Shown: positions 30,968-40,902, numbered from the stretch's first letter. The stretch: 64,000 nucleotides of DNA from Clostridium gelidum (GCF_019977655.1 NZ_AP024849.1:5179001-5243000), one strand, 5' to 3'. The notes: generated from the letters alone by a model not told the origin. Made by a program: numbers and translations.

Positions 30968-32326
30968 TTATTCTACATTTATATCTGGAAATGCAGTCTT
31001 AACATCAGCCTTAAACTGTTGTAAAAATTCATCTTTTGATTTTTCTCCAGTTACATATAAGTCTAAATCACTTTGGAATTTGTTATTAATAGTTTCATCA
31101 TATTTAGTGACTAGCTTACCATTAATTGTTGGAAGTATCTCATTATAAACCGCAGCTACATTTTGTCCACCAGCAAATTTACTCTTTCCATCATCAGTAG
31201 TTGAATATGTCTTAACCGAATCTAAATTACTTGGAAAATCGCCATGTTCTTTAGCATTCCATGTTTGAAAATCTGAAGTAGTCATATACTTAATTAGTTG
31301 CCATGCAAGCTCCTTATTCTTACTCTTACTATACATACCTAACCAACTACCACCAGCATAATAAGCTGAAGGCGCTTTAGCAAGTCCCCAATCTCCACTT
31401 GTGTCTTTAGCATTAGTAGCTATTACGAATGGTAATCCCCAAGTAGGTAGTGCATAACAGAATACGTTTGTTCCATCTACTGCGCCAGCCATTGATGCTG
31501 ACCATGGTGCTGACCATGTATTAAACTTAGCATCTATATCTGCATCTCTGATTTGCTTTGCAACATCAATATATTTATTAATATTGTCATCGATAACTAA
31601 CTTATTATCTTCTACCCAACCATGTGTTCTACTACCAGTTGCAACAGTGTACATTTCAGAATAATTTGGAAGTAATTTAACCTTACCTCCACTTTTCTCT
31701 TTTAATTCTTTTCCTGTTTGAATTAAAGAATCCACTGATGAAAACTTCTTAGTAATTTCCGCTGGATCATCTGTTCCAAAATATTGTTTAGCTAAACTTC
31801 TCTTGTAGAACATTCCACCTGGAGTTGCTCCCCAAGAAAATGCTCTAATACTCTTATCCTCTTGATTTCTTCCAAGATCTATAGTATACGGAATCATATT
31901 TTTTGCAATTTCTTCACCTTTATATGGCTCTTTAGAAAGATCTTCATAGTACGATGTATTAACAAATTTATTTACAAATGCAACTTCTGAAGTGAAGACA
32001 TCAGGTGCACCTCCTCCTGATGCTAATACCGATGATAGTTTTGTTGAGTATGCATTGTTATCCATCGGTATAACTGTCAATTTAACCTCAATGTTTGGAT
32101 ATACACTGTTAAACTTCTCAATAAAATGTGATGTTTTAAATTCATCTGTAAAGGACCATAGATTGATTGTTCCTTTATACTCCTTTGGATCCTTCTCTGT
32201 AAAAGTGGTTACTACTGATTCAGTTTTTGTTGAACTTTCTGAATTACCACAACCTGTGAAAGCAGATCCTACTATTGCAATTGATATTGCGAAAATTAAT
32301 ACTTTTTTTAGATAGTTTTTTTTCAT
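30968..32326 (-). CDS. Extracellular sugar-binding lipoprotein (CUT1 type)
   Basis: A 452-residue substrate-binding protein, first gene of the operon importer-GH43-GH1-ROK. The signal peptide MKKNYLKKVLIFAISIAIVG ends in a lipobox GSAFTGCGNS with lipidated Cys26. The fold signature is typical of family 1 binding proteins (INLWSFTDEFKTSHFIEKFN, APDVFTSEVAFVNKF, and WQLIKYMTTSDFQTWNA near the C-terminus). The downstream enzymes suggest beta-linked oligosaccharides such as cellobiose or xylo-oligosaccharides. A perfect LacI-type palindrome lies 70 bp upstream of the start. Confidence 0.92.
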   Translation of the reverse strand: MKKNYLKKVLIFAISIAIVGSAFTGCGNSESSTKTESVVTTFTEKDPKEYKGTINLWSFTDEFKTSHFIEKFNSVYPNIEVKLTVIPMDNNAYSTKLSSVLASGGGAPDVFTSEVAFVNKFVNTSYYEDLSKEPYKGEEIAKNMIPYTIDLGRNQEDKSIRAFSWGATPGGMFYKRSLAKQYFGTDDPAEITKKFSSVDSLIQTGKELKEKSGGKVKLLPNYSEMYTVATGSRTHGWVEDNKLVIDDNINKYIDVAKQIRDADIDAKFNTWSAPWSASMAGAVDGTNVFCYALPTWGLPFVIATNAKDTSGDWGLAKAPSAYYAGGSWLGMYSKSKNKELAWQLIKYMTTSDFQTWNAKEHGDFPSNLDSVKTYSTTDDGKSKFAGGQNVAAVYNEILPTINGKLVTKYDETINNKFQSDLDLYVTGEKSKDEFLQQFKADVKTAFPDINVE

Positions 32327-32395
32327 TACAATTCCCCCTATATAATATTAATTATCTTGTATATTATTATTTCAATAATTATTATAACTATTGAC

Positions 32396-32413
32396 AATAA
32401 ACACGTGTTTATT
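32396..32413. promoter_or_regulatory. LacI-type operator of the importer-GH43-GH1 operon
   Basis: AATAAACACGTGTTTATT is an 18-bp perfect palindrome upstream of the binding-protein gene. The same core, ATAAACRCGTGTTTAT, occurs in front of the neighbouring LacI gene at 33683-33698. Confidence 0.85.
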
Positions 32414-32600
32414 AAAATGTAAATAAGTTTGTGTAATTTTTATGTTCTATGGTTTGATCCTTATTTTATAAAATTATATCTAAATGTTAAATTGATGTAA
32501 ATTCTGAAATCAATTACCTCAACTGATATTAACATCAATTTAACCTTCAGACAACTTAGTAACCAGAAAAGCACAAAATCATAATTTGTATAAACCCTGT

Positions 32601-33659
32601 TTATTCTGTGGAATTTTTTAATTCCATGCAAGTTCGTCTTTCTATTAACTTCACAGGTATTGTATGATTCACCGAAAAATCCAAATCATTTTCAATTGAT
32701 GAAATAAGGCCTTTTATAGCCATTTCTGCCATTTCTGCTAATTCCATTCTTATAGTTGTTAGTGGTGGGTTTAAATATTTAGCAGCTTCAATATCATCAA
32801 AACCTATTATCGAAATATCTTCTGGTACTCTTAGTCCAGCTTCTTTAATAGCTTTTAAAGATGCAATTGCCATTTTATCATTACTTAAAAATATAGCTGT
32901 TGGCTTGTTTTTCTTTGAAAGTAACCTTTTGGTTGCATGATATCCACTTTCCTCAATAAAATCTGCTTTTACAATAAAATTATTTATAATAGGAATATTC
33001 GCATCTATCAATGCCTGCTTGTATCCTTTAACTCTTTCAATAGATGAAAATTTTACGTCTCCACCAGTAATATGAGCAATCTTTGTATGTTTAAGATTAA
33101 TTAAATATTTAGTTGCATTATATGCTCCACTAAAATTGTCTGCATTTACAATTTTACATTTATTATAAACGCCTTCATCTAATTCTAACGATTGGTCTAC
33201 CAATACAACTTTATATCCAGAATTTATTATCTCCTTAATTACTAGATCATCATTGTTTTCCCCAATAAATATTCCTCCAGAAATTGTCTTATCATAAAAA
33301 CTTTCTTTAATCTCTTTATAACCTTTTGCATTATGTATTATATGTACAAGAACTTTATATCCTATTTCACTTGCATATTCAATTATGGAACTTGTAAATT
33401 CCAAGTAGTAAGGACTACTTGCAATTCGATTTTTCGTTCCGACTGATCTTTCTATCATATCAACAATAAAAAGACCAATAATTCTATTCTTAGCACCTGC
33501 AAGCATTCTAGCAGAAGCCTGTGGCACATAATTATATTCATCTATTACTTTTAAAACCTTTTCTCTAGTTTCGTCTGGAACATTAGAGTAATTATTAATT
33601 ACTCTAGAAACAGTGCTCCTTGAAACTCCTGCAATTTTTGCTATATCGATGCTATTCAC
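32601..33659 (-). CDS. LacI-family repressor of the adjacent beta-glycoside operon
   Basis: A 352-residue LacI/GalR regulator transcribed toward the operon it probably controls. The helix-turn-helix reads MNSIDIAKIAGVSRSTVSRV with hinge residues QASARMLAGAKNRIIGLFIV. The effector core has AHITGGDVKFSSIERVKGY, AIFLSNDKMAIASLKAIKEA and SIIGFDDIEAAKYLNPPLTT. Palindromes of identical core stand before this gene and before the binding-protein gene, which supports both autoregulation and control of the operon. The effector is unknown. Confidence 0.92.
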   Translation of the reverse strand: MNSIDIAKIAGVSRSTVSRVINNYSNVPDETREKVLKVIDEYNYVPQASARMLAGAKNRIIGLFIVDMIERSVGTKNRIASSPYYLEFTSSIIEYASEIGYKVLVHIIHNAKGYKEIKESFYDKTISGGIFIGENNDDLVIKEIINSGYKVVLVDQSLELDEGVYNKCKIVNADNFSGAYNATKYLINLKHTKIAHITGGDVKFSSIERVKGYKQALIDANIPIINNFIVKADFIEESGYHATKRLLSKKNKPTAIFLSNDKMAIASLKAIKEAGLRVPEDISIIGFDDIEAAKYLNPPLTTIRMELAEMAEMAIKGLISSIENDLDFSVNHTIPVKLIERRTCMELKNSTE

Positions 33660-33682
33660 AAAATCTCACTTCTTTCTCTCTC

Positions 33683-33698
33683 ATAAACGCGTGTTTAT
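33683..33698. promoter_or_regulatory. LacI-type operator, autoregulatory copy
   Basis: ATAAACGCGTGTTTAT, with one internal A-to-G change from the operator at 32396-32413, lies 24 bp upstream of the LacI start codon. Confidence 0.8.
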
Positions 33699-33860
33699 AT
33701 TGTTATATTACATCATTCATTATTATATTGCAATCCTTTTCTTTTTAAATTTACAATTTATTTTATACTTATTCAATAAAATGAATTATATACATAATAT
33801 TTCTTTATAAAAATTAGTAGTCCTAGAAATAAGTTATTTCTAAGACTACTTTAATAATAT

Positions 33861-33924
33861 GAAACTCGATTCACTACGCTCACTGAGTAAGTTCGAAGAT
33901 CAAAATCATAGATTTTGATTCTCA
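33861..33924. repeat. Short intergenic repeat, family R, copy 3 (inverted)
   Basis: The reverse complement reads GAGAATCAAAATCTATGATT and on through ACTTACTCAG to TCGAGTTTC. It contains a perfect 10-bp hairpin AATCAAAATC-TAT-GATTTTGATT. It begins directly after the stop codon of the carboxyspermidine decarboxylase gene, so the hairpin may act as its 3' end. Confidence 0.65.
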
Positions 33925-33925
33925 T

Positions 33926-35068
33926 TTATGATAATCTAGATTTAAAGTCTTCATATCCAAATTCTTTTACTACTTCAATGCCCTTTTCTTCACTATATTT
34001 CACAATAGCAGGAAGATTCACTCCGTTAAAAGTATTATTTTTAACCATTGAATAAATAGCCATATCACAAAATACAAGTTTATCTCCTGGTTTTAATGGC
34101 TCTTTAAATGAATAATCCCCTATTATATCACCAGCAAGACAAGTTGGTCCTCCAAATCTATAAGTAAATTCAAATTCATTGGGCTTTCCTGCTCCTATAA
34201 TATTAGGCCTATATGGCATTGCAAGTACATCTGGCATATGGCATTCTGCTGAAGTATCTAGTATTGCTATATCCATTCCATTTTTCATTGTATCTAAAAC
34301 TGTTGATACGAGAAAACCTGTGTTTAAAGCAATAGCTTCACCTGGTTCAAGATATACATCTACTTTATACTTATCTTTTATAAAATTAATAGATTTTATT
34401 AGGGTCTCTATATCATAATCTGGTCTAGTAATATGATGACCACCACCAAAGTTAATCCACTTCATATTCTTAATATATTTTCCAAACTTTTCATCTACAA
34501 CTTTTATTGTACGTTCAAGAGTATCAGAATTTTGTTCACACATAGTATGGAAGTGTAACCCATCTATTCCTTCAAGCTCATCTTCTTCAAAATTAGCTAA
34601 TGTAACTCCCATTCTTGAATTTTCAAAGCATGGATTATATATATCTGTTTCTATCTCCGAATATTCAGGGTTGATACGAATACCACATTCGATTTTTTTA
34701 CCTTGAACATTTTTAATTTTGTCTTTATAAAGTTTCCATTGATTAAATGAATTAAATACTATATGATCGCTATATTTCATTATTTCATCAAATTCATCTT
34801 CTCTATATGCAGGCGCATAAATATGTACTTGCTTTCCCATTTCTTCGTATCCAAGTCTAGCTTCAAATAAAGAACTTGAAGTAACCCCTTTTAAATACTT
34901 TCCTATTAAAGGAAAGGTTGAAAACATTGAGAATGCCTTTGTTGCAAGAAGAATATTACATCCTGTACTATCTTGCACATATTTCAAAGTTTCTAAATTT
35001 TTCGTAAGAAGCCTTTCATCAACAACATAACATGGTGATGGTAATTTACTTACTTCTATATCTTTCAT
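33926..35068 (-). CDS. nspC: Carboxynorspermidine/carboxyspermidine decarboxylase
   Basis: A PLP-dependent fold-III (alanine racemase-like) decarboxylase of 380 residues that converts carboxyspermidine to spermidine (or carboxynorspermidine to norspermidine). Typical NspC features are YVVDERLLTKNLETLKYVQD, the PLP lysine in LLATKAFSMF, the HFHTMCEQN motif and WINFGGGHHITR. The PLP-phosphate and partner active-site residues EPGEAI and SAECHMPDVL are in place. AAAGGAGG precedes the start. It follows the dehydrogenase that makes its substrate, at the end of a polyamine operon. Confidence 0.92.
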   Translation of the reverse strand: MKDIEVSKLPSPCYVVDERLLTKNLETLKYVQDSTGCNILLATKAFSMFSTFPLIGKYLKGVTSSSLFEARLGYEEMGKQVHIYAPAYREDEFDEIMKYSDHIVFNSFNQWKLYKDKIKNVQGKKIECGIRINPEYSEIETDIYNPCFENSRMGVTLANFEEDELEGIDGLHFHTMCEQNSDTLERTIKVVDEKFGKYIKNMKWINFGGGHHITRPDYDIETLIKSINFIKDKYKVDVYLEPGEAIALNTGFLVSTVLDTMKNGMDIAILDTSAECHMPDVLAMPYRPNIIGAGKPNEFEFTYRFGGPTCLAGDIIGDYSFKEPLKPGDKLVFCDMAIYSMVKNNTFNGVNLPAIVKYSEEKGIEVVKEFGYEDFKSRLS

Positions 35069-35184
35069 TAAATTTCCTCCTTTTTAGTTAAAAGCTAATG
35101 TCCTCTAAGCTACTCTGTGGACAAGTAACCGTGAAAAGTTATAGAAGAAAGCCTAACGACTTTCTTCTATTTTAATTTCCTATA

Positions 35185-36387
35185 TTACTTAACTAATGTT
35201 GGAGAGAAATCTTCTTTCCATGGTAATCCCCATTTATTTAATTCATCCATAAATGGATCTGGATCAAATTCTTCAATATTATTTACTCCTGGTTTCTTCC
35301 ACAAGCCTTTCATAACTAAGCTTGCACCTATCATAGCTGGAACTCCTGTTGTATATGAAATTGCTTGTGAACCAACTTCTTTATAACATTCTTCATGATC
35401 ACATACATTGTAAACATAATAAGTCTTATCTTTTCCATCTTTTTTACCTTGGAAAATACATCCTATATTAGTTTTACCCTTTGTTCTTGGCCCAAGTGAT
35501 GCTGGATCTGGTAAAATTGCTTTTAAAAATTGTAATGGAACTATTTGTTTTCCTTCATAGTCAATTGGTTCAATAGAAGTCATTCCAACATTTTCAAGCA
35601 CATTTAAATGTGTTATATACTTTTGTGAGAATGTCATCCAAAATCTAATTCTCTTAATTCCTTTAATGTTTAAACCTAAAGATTCTAATTCTTCATGGTG
35701 TAATAAATACATATCCTTTGGCCCTATTTCAGGAAAATCATAAACTTCTTTTATTTCAAGAGGTTCTGTTTCTATCCACTTTCCTTCTTCCCAATAGCTA
35801 CCCTTAGCTGTGATTTCACGAATATTAATTTCTGGGTTAAAGTTAGTTGCAAAATGATATCCATGATCACCTGCATTAGCATCTAAAATATCTATGTAAT
35901 TTATTTCATCAAAATAATGTTTTTGAGCATAAGCACTAAATACGCCTGTAACTCCTGGATCAAAACCACTACCAAGTAATGCTGTGATTCCTGCTTTTTC
36001 AAATTTCTCTTTATATGCCCATTGCCATTTATATTCAAACTTAGCTGCATCAAGTGGTTCATAATTAGCTGTATCTACATAATCAGTTTTTGTTTCAAGA
36101 CAAGCATCCATAATTGTTAAATCTTGATATGGAAGTGCAAGATTTAGTACAACATCTGGTTTAAATTTTTCAATAAGTGCTACTAACTCAGGTACATTAT
36201 CAGCATCTACCCTAGCTGTTTGTATTTTAGTTTTAGTTTTTCCTTTTAATGAAGCTTTTATAGCATCGCATTTTGATAAAGTTCTGCTGGCAATACAAAT
36301 TTCTTCAAACACCTCTGAGTTTTGACAACATTTATGAATAGCAACGCTAGCAACACCGCCAGCACCAATAATTAACGCTTTTCCCAT
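35185..36387 (-). CDS. Carboxyspermidine (carboxynorspermidine) dehydrogenase, saccharopine dehydrogenase family
   Basis: A 400-residue NADPH-dependent dehydrogenase that condenses aspartate semialdehyde with putrescine (or diaminopropane) and reduces the imine. The N-terminal Rossmann motif is ALIIGAGGVASVAIHKC. Family features include YVDTANYEP, LLGSGFDPGVTGVFSAYAQK and the terminal QAISYTTGVPAMIGASLVM. Lysine saccharopine dehydrogenases share the fold, but the downstream nspC-like gene and the polyamine context support the polyamine enzyme. Confidence 0.9.
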   Translation of the reverse strand: MGKALIIGAGGVASVAIHKCCQNSEVFEEICIASRTLSKCDAIKASLKGKTKTKIQTARVDADNVPELVALIEKFKPDVVLNLALPYQDLTIMDACLETKTDYVDTANYEPLDAAKFEYKWQWAYKEKFEKAGITALLGSGFDPGVTGVFSAYAQKHYFDEINYIDILDANAGDHGYHFATNFNPEINIREITAKGSYWEEGKWIETEPLEIKEVYDFPEIGPKDMYLLHHEELESLGLNIKGIKRIRFWMTFSQKYITHLNVLENVGMTSIEPIDYEGKQIVPLQFLKAILPDPASLGPRTKGKTNIGCIFQGKKDGKDKTYYVYNVCDHEECYKEVGSQAISYTTGVPAMIGASLVMKGLWKKPGVNNIEEFDPDPFMDELNKWGLPWKEDFSPTLVK

Positions 36388-36484
36388 TCTAATTCCTCCA
36401 ATTTCTTCATAAATTTATGATTTAAATGAATCTTTTCAAATCACAATTATTATAATCTAATTGTACCATGTAAAATATTAATTT

Positions 36485-37339
36485 CTATTTAGTAAGTCCC
36501 TTTAACATATGTTTAACATAATTAGGTAATGCAAAACACCCTACATGGAGGTCTGTATTATAATATTTTGTTTCTATTCCCAGCTCATTCCAAGCATTTG
36601 CATCTAAATCTTTAATAGGATGATATTTTTTTGAAGCAAATCCAAATAACCAATGTCCTGATGGATAAGTTGGAATGTGCGCTTGATATACTTTAATAAT
36701 CGGAAAAAATCCTATTACTTTTTCATGAGCTTCTTTCATTGCTAAAGCATCATTATCATAATATGGACTTTCATGTTGATTAACCAAAATTCCATTTTCA
36801 TTTAATGCTTTATAGCAGTTTCCATAAAATTCTTTAGTAAATAGTCCTTCTCCTGGTCCAAAAGGATCTGTTGAATCTACTATTATTAAGTCATATTCAT
36901 TTTCCTTAGTTCGTACAAATTTTAATCCATCTTCAAAAAATATATTAACTCTCTCGTCATCGAGTTTACATGATACTTGTGGAAAATATTCTCTACATAC
37001 ATCAACAACTCTCTTGTCAATTTCAACCATATCTATTTTCTCAACTGTCTTGTACCTTGTAAGTTCTCTTATTGTTCCGCCATCTCCAGCGCCTATAACT
37101 AAAACCTTTTTGATATTAGGATTAGTTGCCATTGGTACATGAACTATCATATCATGATAAATAAACTCATCTTTTTCCGTTATCATCATTAATCCATCTA
37201 ACGTAAAAAACTTCCCAAATTCCTTTGCTTCTAAAATATCTATTCTTTGAAATTCAGTTTGTTCAGTATGTAGTTGCTTTTCAACCTTAATTGAAAATTG
37301 TACATTCTCTGTATGTTGTTCTGTATACCATAACTCCAT
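36485..37339 (-). CDS. speE: Spermidine synthase (polyamine aminopropyltransferase)
   Basis: Transfers the aminopropyl group of decarboxylated S-adenosylmethionine to putrescine. The protein has 284 residues from the ATG at 37339 (MELWYTEQHTEN); AAAGGTGG sits seven bases upstream, and the upstream in-frame start at 37363 lies in repeat sequence. Motifs are EFIYHDMIVHVPM, the nucleotide-binding VLVIGAGDGGTIREL, VEIDKRVVDVCREYF and the DSTDPFGPGEGLF loop. Family length and motifs are normal. The substrate donor is made by the speD product of the same operon. Confidence 0.95.
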   Translation of the reverse strand: MELWYTEQHTENVQFSIKVEKQLHTEQTEFQRIDILEAKEFGKFFTLDGLMMITEKDEFIYHDMIVHVPMATNPNIKKVLVIGAGDGGTIRELTRYKTVEKIDMVEIDKRVVDVCREYFPQVSCKLDDERVNIFFEDGLKFVRTKENEYDLIIVDSTDPFGPGEGLFTKEFYGNCYKALNENGILVNQHESPYYDNDALAMKEAHEKVIGFFPIIKVYQAHIPTYPSGHWLFGFASKKYHPIKDLDANAWNELGIETKYYNTDLHVGCFALPNYVKHMLKGLTK

Positions 37340-37353
37340 AATAACCACCTTTC

Positions 37354-37488
37354 CAATTAACAATTAACAGAGAACAATTAACAATTAAGGATGAAATACC
37401 TAGCGGGATTTCTGAAAATACATTTCTTTACAAATCCCATAGGTATTTGAACTTTAATTGTTAATTGTTAATTGCTAATTGTTAATTG
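37354..37488. repeat. Palindromic repeat, CAATTAAC family, copy 1
   Basis: A 135-bp element with outer arms made of CAATTAACAATTAACA units (left) and their complement (37454-37488). An inner stem is AAATACCTA-GGGATTT with AAATCCC-AGGTATTT. The right arm supplies the last three codons and the TAG stop of the upstream decarboxylase gene. A second member lies at 48635-48889. Confidence 0.8.
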
Positions 37489-38941
37489 ATTTACTAACTA
37501 TATTAATATTTTCAATTTTAGCATCTTCTGTACCAGTTAAAAAACAGCCCTTTTCTTTTGCATAATCTATATAATCTAAAATTTCCTTAGTAATTTTTTC
37601 TCCTGGAGCAAGAATTGGTATTCCTGGTGGATAGCACATTACAAATTCAGCACATATCTTTTTATCACTTTCATTCATAGGCACTGAAATCTTTGGTGAG
37701 TAAAACGCATCTTGAGGAGTAAGTACAACTTCTGGATTTATGTACTCATGATCAAACATTCCTGCTTTATCTTTTGAATATAATCTTTTAATTTCTGATA
37801 ATGAAGATATCAATCTCTCAATTGCTAGACTCTTATCTCCAACAGAAATAATTGCTAAAATATTAGCTATATCTCCAAACTCAATTTGTATGCCATAATC
37901 ATCTCTTAAAATATCATATACTTCAATTCCTGCAAGTCCTATTCCTCTAGTAAAAATAGATAGCTTTGTTCTATCAAAATCATAAATGGTATCCCCATCA
38001 ATTAATTCTTCTGAAAAAGCGTAATATCCACCTATTTTGTTTATTTCATCCCTTGCATATTCTGCAAATTCTATTACCTTTTTGAAAGTTTCTGTGCCAT
38101 GTAGCACTAAATCTCTTCTTGCTAAATCAAGTGAAGACATTAATAGATATGAACCACTTGTTGTTTGTGTTAAATTAATTACTTGACGAACATAACCAAC
38201 ACTTAAATCGCAATTTAGTAGTAAAAATGAGCTTTGAGTTAAAGAACCACCAGTTTTATGCATGCTAATCGCTGCCATGTCAGCTCCTGCTTCCATTGCA
38301 GACATTGGCATATTATCACCAAAATAAAAATGAGTTCCATGAGCTTCATCTACTAAAACATACATTCCATGTTTATGTGCAAGTTCTGTAATATCTTTAA
38401 GATTTGAGCAAATACCATAATAAGTTGGATTATTTACAAGCACTGCCTTGGCATCTGGATTTTCTTTTATTGCTCTTTCTACATCTTTAACTGACATTCC
38501 AAGTGGAATTCCAAGTTCCTTATTCACTCCTGGATTTACATAAACAGGAACTGCTCCACTAACTACTAATGCATTAATTGCACTTCTATGAACATTACGT
38601 GGCATTATAATTTTTTCACCTTTTTTGCAAACACTCATAACCATAGCCTGAACTGATGAACTTGTTCCATTTACCATTAAAAATGCATGTTTAGAACCAA
38701 AAGCATCTGCTGCAAGTTCTTCAGCTTCTTTTATAACTGATACTGGATGACAAAGGTTATCAAGTGGCTTCATTGAATTTACATCTACTGAAAGACATTG
38801 TTCACCCAAAAATTCTCTAAGCATAGCATTTCCACGACCTTGCTTATGACCTGGAACATCAAAAGAAACCACTCTAGCCTTTTTATATTCCATTAGAGCC
38901 TCATAAATAGGTGCTTTTGAGTGGGATTCTTTATTTTTCAT
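37475..38941 (-). CDS. speA: Orn/Lys/Arg decarboxylase, aspartate-aminotransferase fold (SpeA-like)
   Basis: A PLP-dependent basic amino-acid decarboxylase of 488 residues, feeding putrescine, agmatine or cadaverine into the pathway. Motifs are HAFLMVNGTSSSVQAMVMS, the PLP-binding DEAHGTHFYF and SMHKTGGSLTQSSFLL with the Schiff-base lysine, and CYPPGIPILAPGEKI near the C-terminus. This compact group III-like form is common in Firmicutes as SpeA/Cad. Whether arginine, ornithine or lysine is preferred cannot be read directly. The C-terminal residues INN and the stop codon come from an intergenic repeat. Confidence 0.9.
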   Translation of the reverse strand: MKNKESHSKAPIYEALMEYKKARVVSFDVPGHKQGRGNAMLREFLGEQCLSVDVNSMKPLDNLCHPVSVIKEAEELAADAFGSKHAFLMVNGTSSSVQAMVMSVCKKGEKIIMPRNVHRSAINALVVSGAVPVYVNPGVNKELGIPLGMSVKDVERAIKENPDAKAVLVNNPTYYGICSNLKDITELAHKHGMYVLVDEAHGTHFYFGDNMPMSAMEAGADMAAISMHKTGGSLTQSSFLLLNCDLSVGYVRQVINLTQTTSGSYLLMSSLDLARRDLVLHGTETFKKVIEFAEYARDEINKIGGYYAFSEELIDGDTIYDFDRTKLSIFTRGIGLAGIEVYDILRDDYGIQIEFGDIANILAIISVGDKSLAIERLISSLSEIKRLYSKDKAGMFDHEYINPEVVLTPQDAFYSPKISVPMNESDKKICAEFVMCYPPGIPILAPGEKITKEILDYIDYAKEKGCFLTGTEDAKIENINIVSKSINN

Positions 38942-38958
38942 GTTAGCTCATCCCCCCA

Positions 38959-39774
38959 TTAATATATATTAGTTCCACTAAAAATCTCAATCATTTCTTT
39001 ACGTAGGTTGCTTTCAATCTCAAGCCTTTCTTTTGGCCTAATTTCATAAACATCCTTATTAAAAAGATAATTTTGAAGTTCCATTTCTTTTATTAACATT
39101 TTAGTATGAAATATATTTGCTTGATATACATTTATATCCACAGCATCATATTTCTTCAAAGTATCCTCATCAATATATTCTTGTATTGATGCTATTTTGT
39201 GATCTATAAACAATTTCTTACCATCAACATCTCGAGTAAAACCTCTTACACGATAATCTATCGTTATGATATCTGAATCAAAACTTCCTATAAGATAGTT
39301 TAATGCATTCAAGGGAGAAACTTCTCCACAAGTGGCCACATCAATATCCACACGAAAAGTAGCAATTGAGTTATCTGGATGATATTCTGGATACGTATGC
39401 ACAGTTACATGACTCTTATCTAAGTGTCCTAAAACCGTTTCCCTAGTCTTCAAAATGTCAATTTCGCCTTTATTACAAGACGAATCTATTTTTTGTATCC
39501 CTATATCCTTTTCTGATATTAAAATAGTTACGCTTGCTCCTTGAGGATCATAGTCTTGTTTTGAAATATTAAGTACATGTGCACCAATACTCTCTGTTAC
39601 ATCACACAGAATCCTTGTAAGTCTTTCTGAATTGTATTGCTCATCGATGTAAGCAATATAGTCCTTTTGCTCGCGCTCACTTTTTGCATAGCATACATCA
39701 TAGATGTTAAAGCTAAGTGTTTTTGTGAGGTTGTTAAAGCCGTATAATTTCAGCTTGTTGTCCAACCCTAACAT
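38959..39774 (-). CDS. speD: S-adenosylmethionine decarboxylase proenzyme (E. coli-type SpeD)
   Basis: First gene of the polyamine operon: a 271-residue proenzyme that self-cleaves to a pyruvoyl enzyme producing decarboxylated SAM. The cleavage serine is in [19 protein letters not shown] at about residue 121. The sequence before and after ([34 protein letters not shown]) matches the longer proteobacterial-type SpeD rather than the short SpeH form. The ATG at 39774, five bases after AAAGG, is preferred over GTG 39777. The upstream 290 bp hold no gene and presumably the promoter. Confidence 0.93.
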   Translation of the reverse strand: MLGLDNKLKLYGFNNLTKTLSFNIYDVCYAKSEREQKDYIAYIDEQYNSERLTRILCDVTESIGAHVLNISKQDYDPQGASVTILISEKDIGIQKIDSSCNKGEIDILKTRETVLGHLDKSHVTVHTYPEYHPDNSIATFRVDIDVATCGEVSPLNALNYLIGSFDSDIITIDYRVRGFTRDVDGKKLFIDHKIASIQEYIDEDTLKKYDAVDINVYQANIFHTKMLIKEMELQNYLFNKDVYEIRPKERLEIESNLRKEMIEIFSGTNIY

Positions 39775-40064
39775 CACAACCTTTCTAGTTCAAATTAAGT
39801 TCTAGTTGCATTAGAATTTGTTTGAAAAATTTGTTAAGTGAAATATTGTAATTCAAACCTTTATTATCCTAAAATTACTTATTTCTTTAATTTATATTGA
39901 AACATTTTTATCATACAACATTGACATTTTACTATATTATCTTTAAAATTGCTACTATTTATAACAATATTTCTTATATACATTTAAGAATTCATTTCAA
40001 GTCGCTTATGCTCCATTTTATTTAAAAATACTTCCTATTTCTTATAGATATGAATAAAATGTAA

Positions 40065-40757
40065 TTAATTGCTTTTTCTCAGTGCTTTTTCTTTTACATA
40101 GTGGTTGTATTCTTCTATTGTATAAAGTTCTGGTTCTCTTACTTCTTCTAAGAAATGTGAAGCTTCTGCATCAGCATTAGTAAAGGCTAACACTGATTTA
40201 TGCATTTCTATTGCTTTGTTATAATCTCTATATTCATCCTTAGGTACATAAGCCCCCATATGCCATCTTATCATTAAACATTCTTCTAATGTTAACTTTA
40301 CAAACTGTTGCAGTAAAATAACACTTTTTTCGCCATGCCCGAGTGGAATTTTTTCATCAAATTCATAAGAAGCATATCCTATCCATTTTCCTGTCAGCTC
40401 ATCCTTTTTTAATCTCATAGTTTTTTCATAAAGATTACATTTACAAAGATCATGCAAATATCCTGTTAAATAAATTGTATCCTCACTTAATCCAATCTTA
40501 TATTGTTTATTCTTTTGAATTAATAATTCCACAACATTATTTGAATGAAATGCTAAGCCTCCATCAAAATTCGAATGAAACTTTGTAGAAGCAGGTGCCG
40601 TAAAATAATCCGTTCTATCTACAAGATATTTTATTAATTCATCTATTCCATCTCTTTTAATAGAGCTTAATCTTTCTATTATCCTATCATTTAATTCCTT
40701 CATTTCTTGTGCTGCTTTAGCTTTTGTTAATTCCTTTAAATCACTTAAATCACTCAT
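40065..40757 (-). CDS. HD-domain phosphohydrolase-like protein
   Basis: A 230-residue cytoplasmic protein with HD-superfamily metal ligands: the His of GGLAFHSNNVVELL, the HD pair in YLTGYLHDLCKCNLYE, a later His in LGHGEKSVILL, and IRWHMGAY. Its N-terminal 40 residues are charged and helical. Such stand-alone HD proteins hydrolyse nucleotides or nucleic-acid monophosphates, but no specific substrate can be named. It is monocistronic, divergent from nothing, and separated by MITE copy B from the DUF3892 gene. Confidence 0.78.
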   Translation of the reverse strand: MSDLSDLKELTKAKAAQEMKELNDRIIERLSSIKRDGIDELIKYLVDRTDYFTAPASTKFHSNFDGGLAFHSNNVVELLIQKNKQYKIGLSEDTIYLTGYLHDLCKCNLYEKTMRLKKDELTGKWIGYASYEFDEKIPLGHGEKSVILLQQFVKLTLEECLMIRWHMGAYVPKDEYRDYNKAIEMHKSVLAFTNADAEASHFLEEVREPELYTIEEYNHYVKEKALRKSN

Positions 40758-40863
40758 TCATACATCTCCTAACATTAACTAAGTTCTTACGCTTTCTATT
40801 TTTGCTTATAGGCATATGTCTATTCCTTCATTATGCCTCTTCTATCATTTTAACACTTTTATC

Positions 40864-40902
40864 AAAAAACTCATATCATTTTAACATGATATGAGTTTTT
40901 TT
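40864..40902. terminator. Rho-independent terminator, bidirectional
   Basis: The arms ACTCATATCA and TGATATGAGT are flanked by A6 and T7 (stem 40869-40878 with 40887-40896). No plus-strand gene ends here. The nearest convergent candidate is the DUF3892 gene 380 bp to the right, now separated from it by MITE copy B. Confidence 0.8.

Noticed and set aside
39778..40064. A SAM or polyamine-responsive riboswitch before speD
   Set aside because: No conserved SAM-riboswitch core or long paired leader is visible in this AT-rich stretch.
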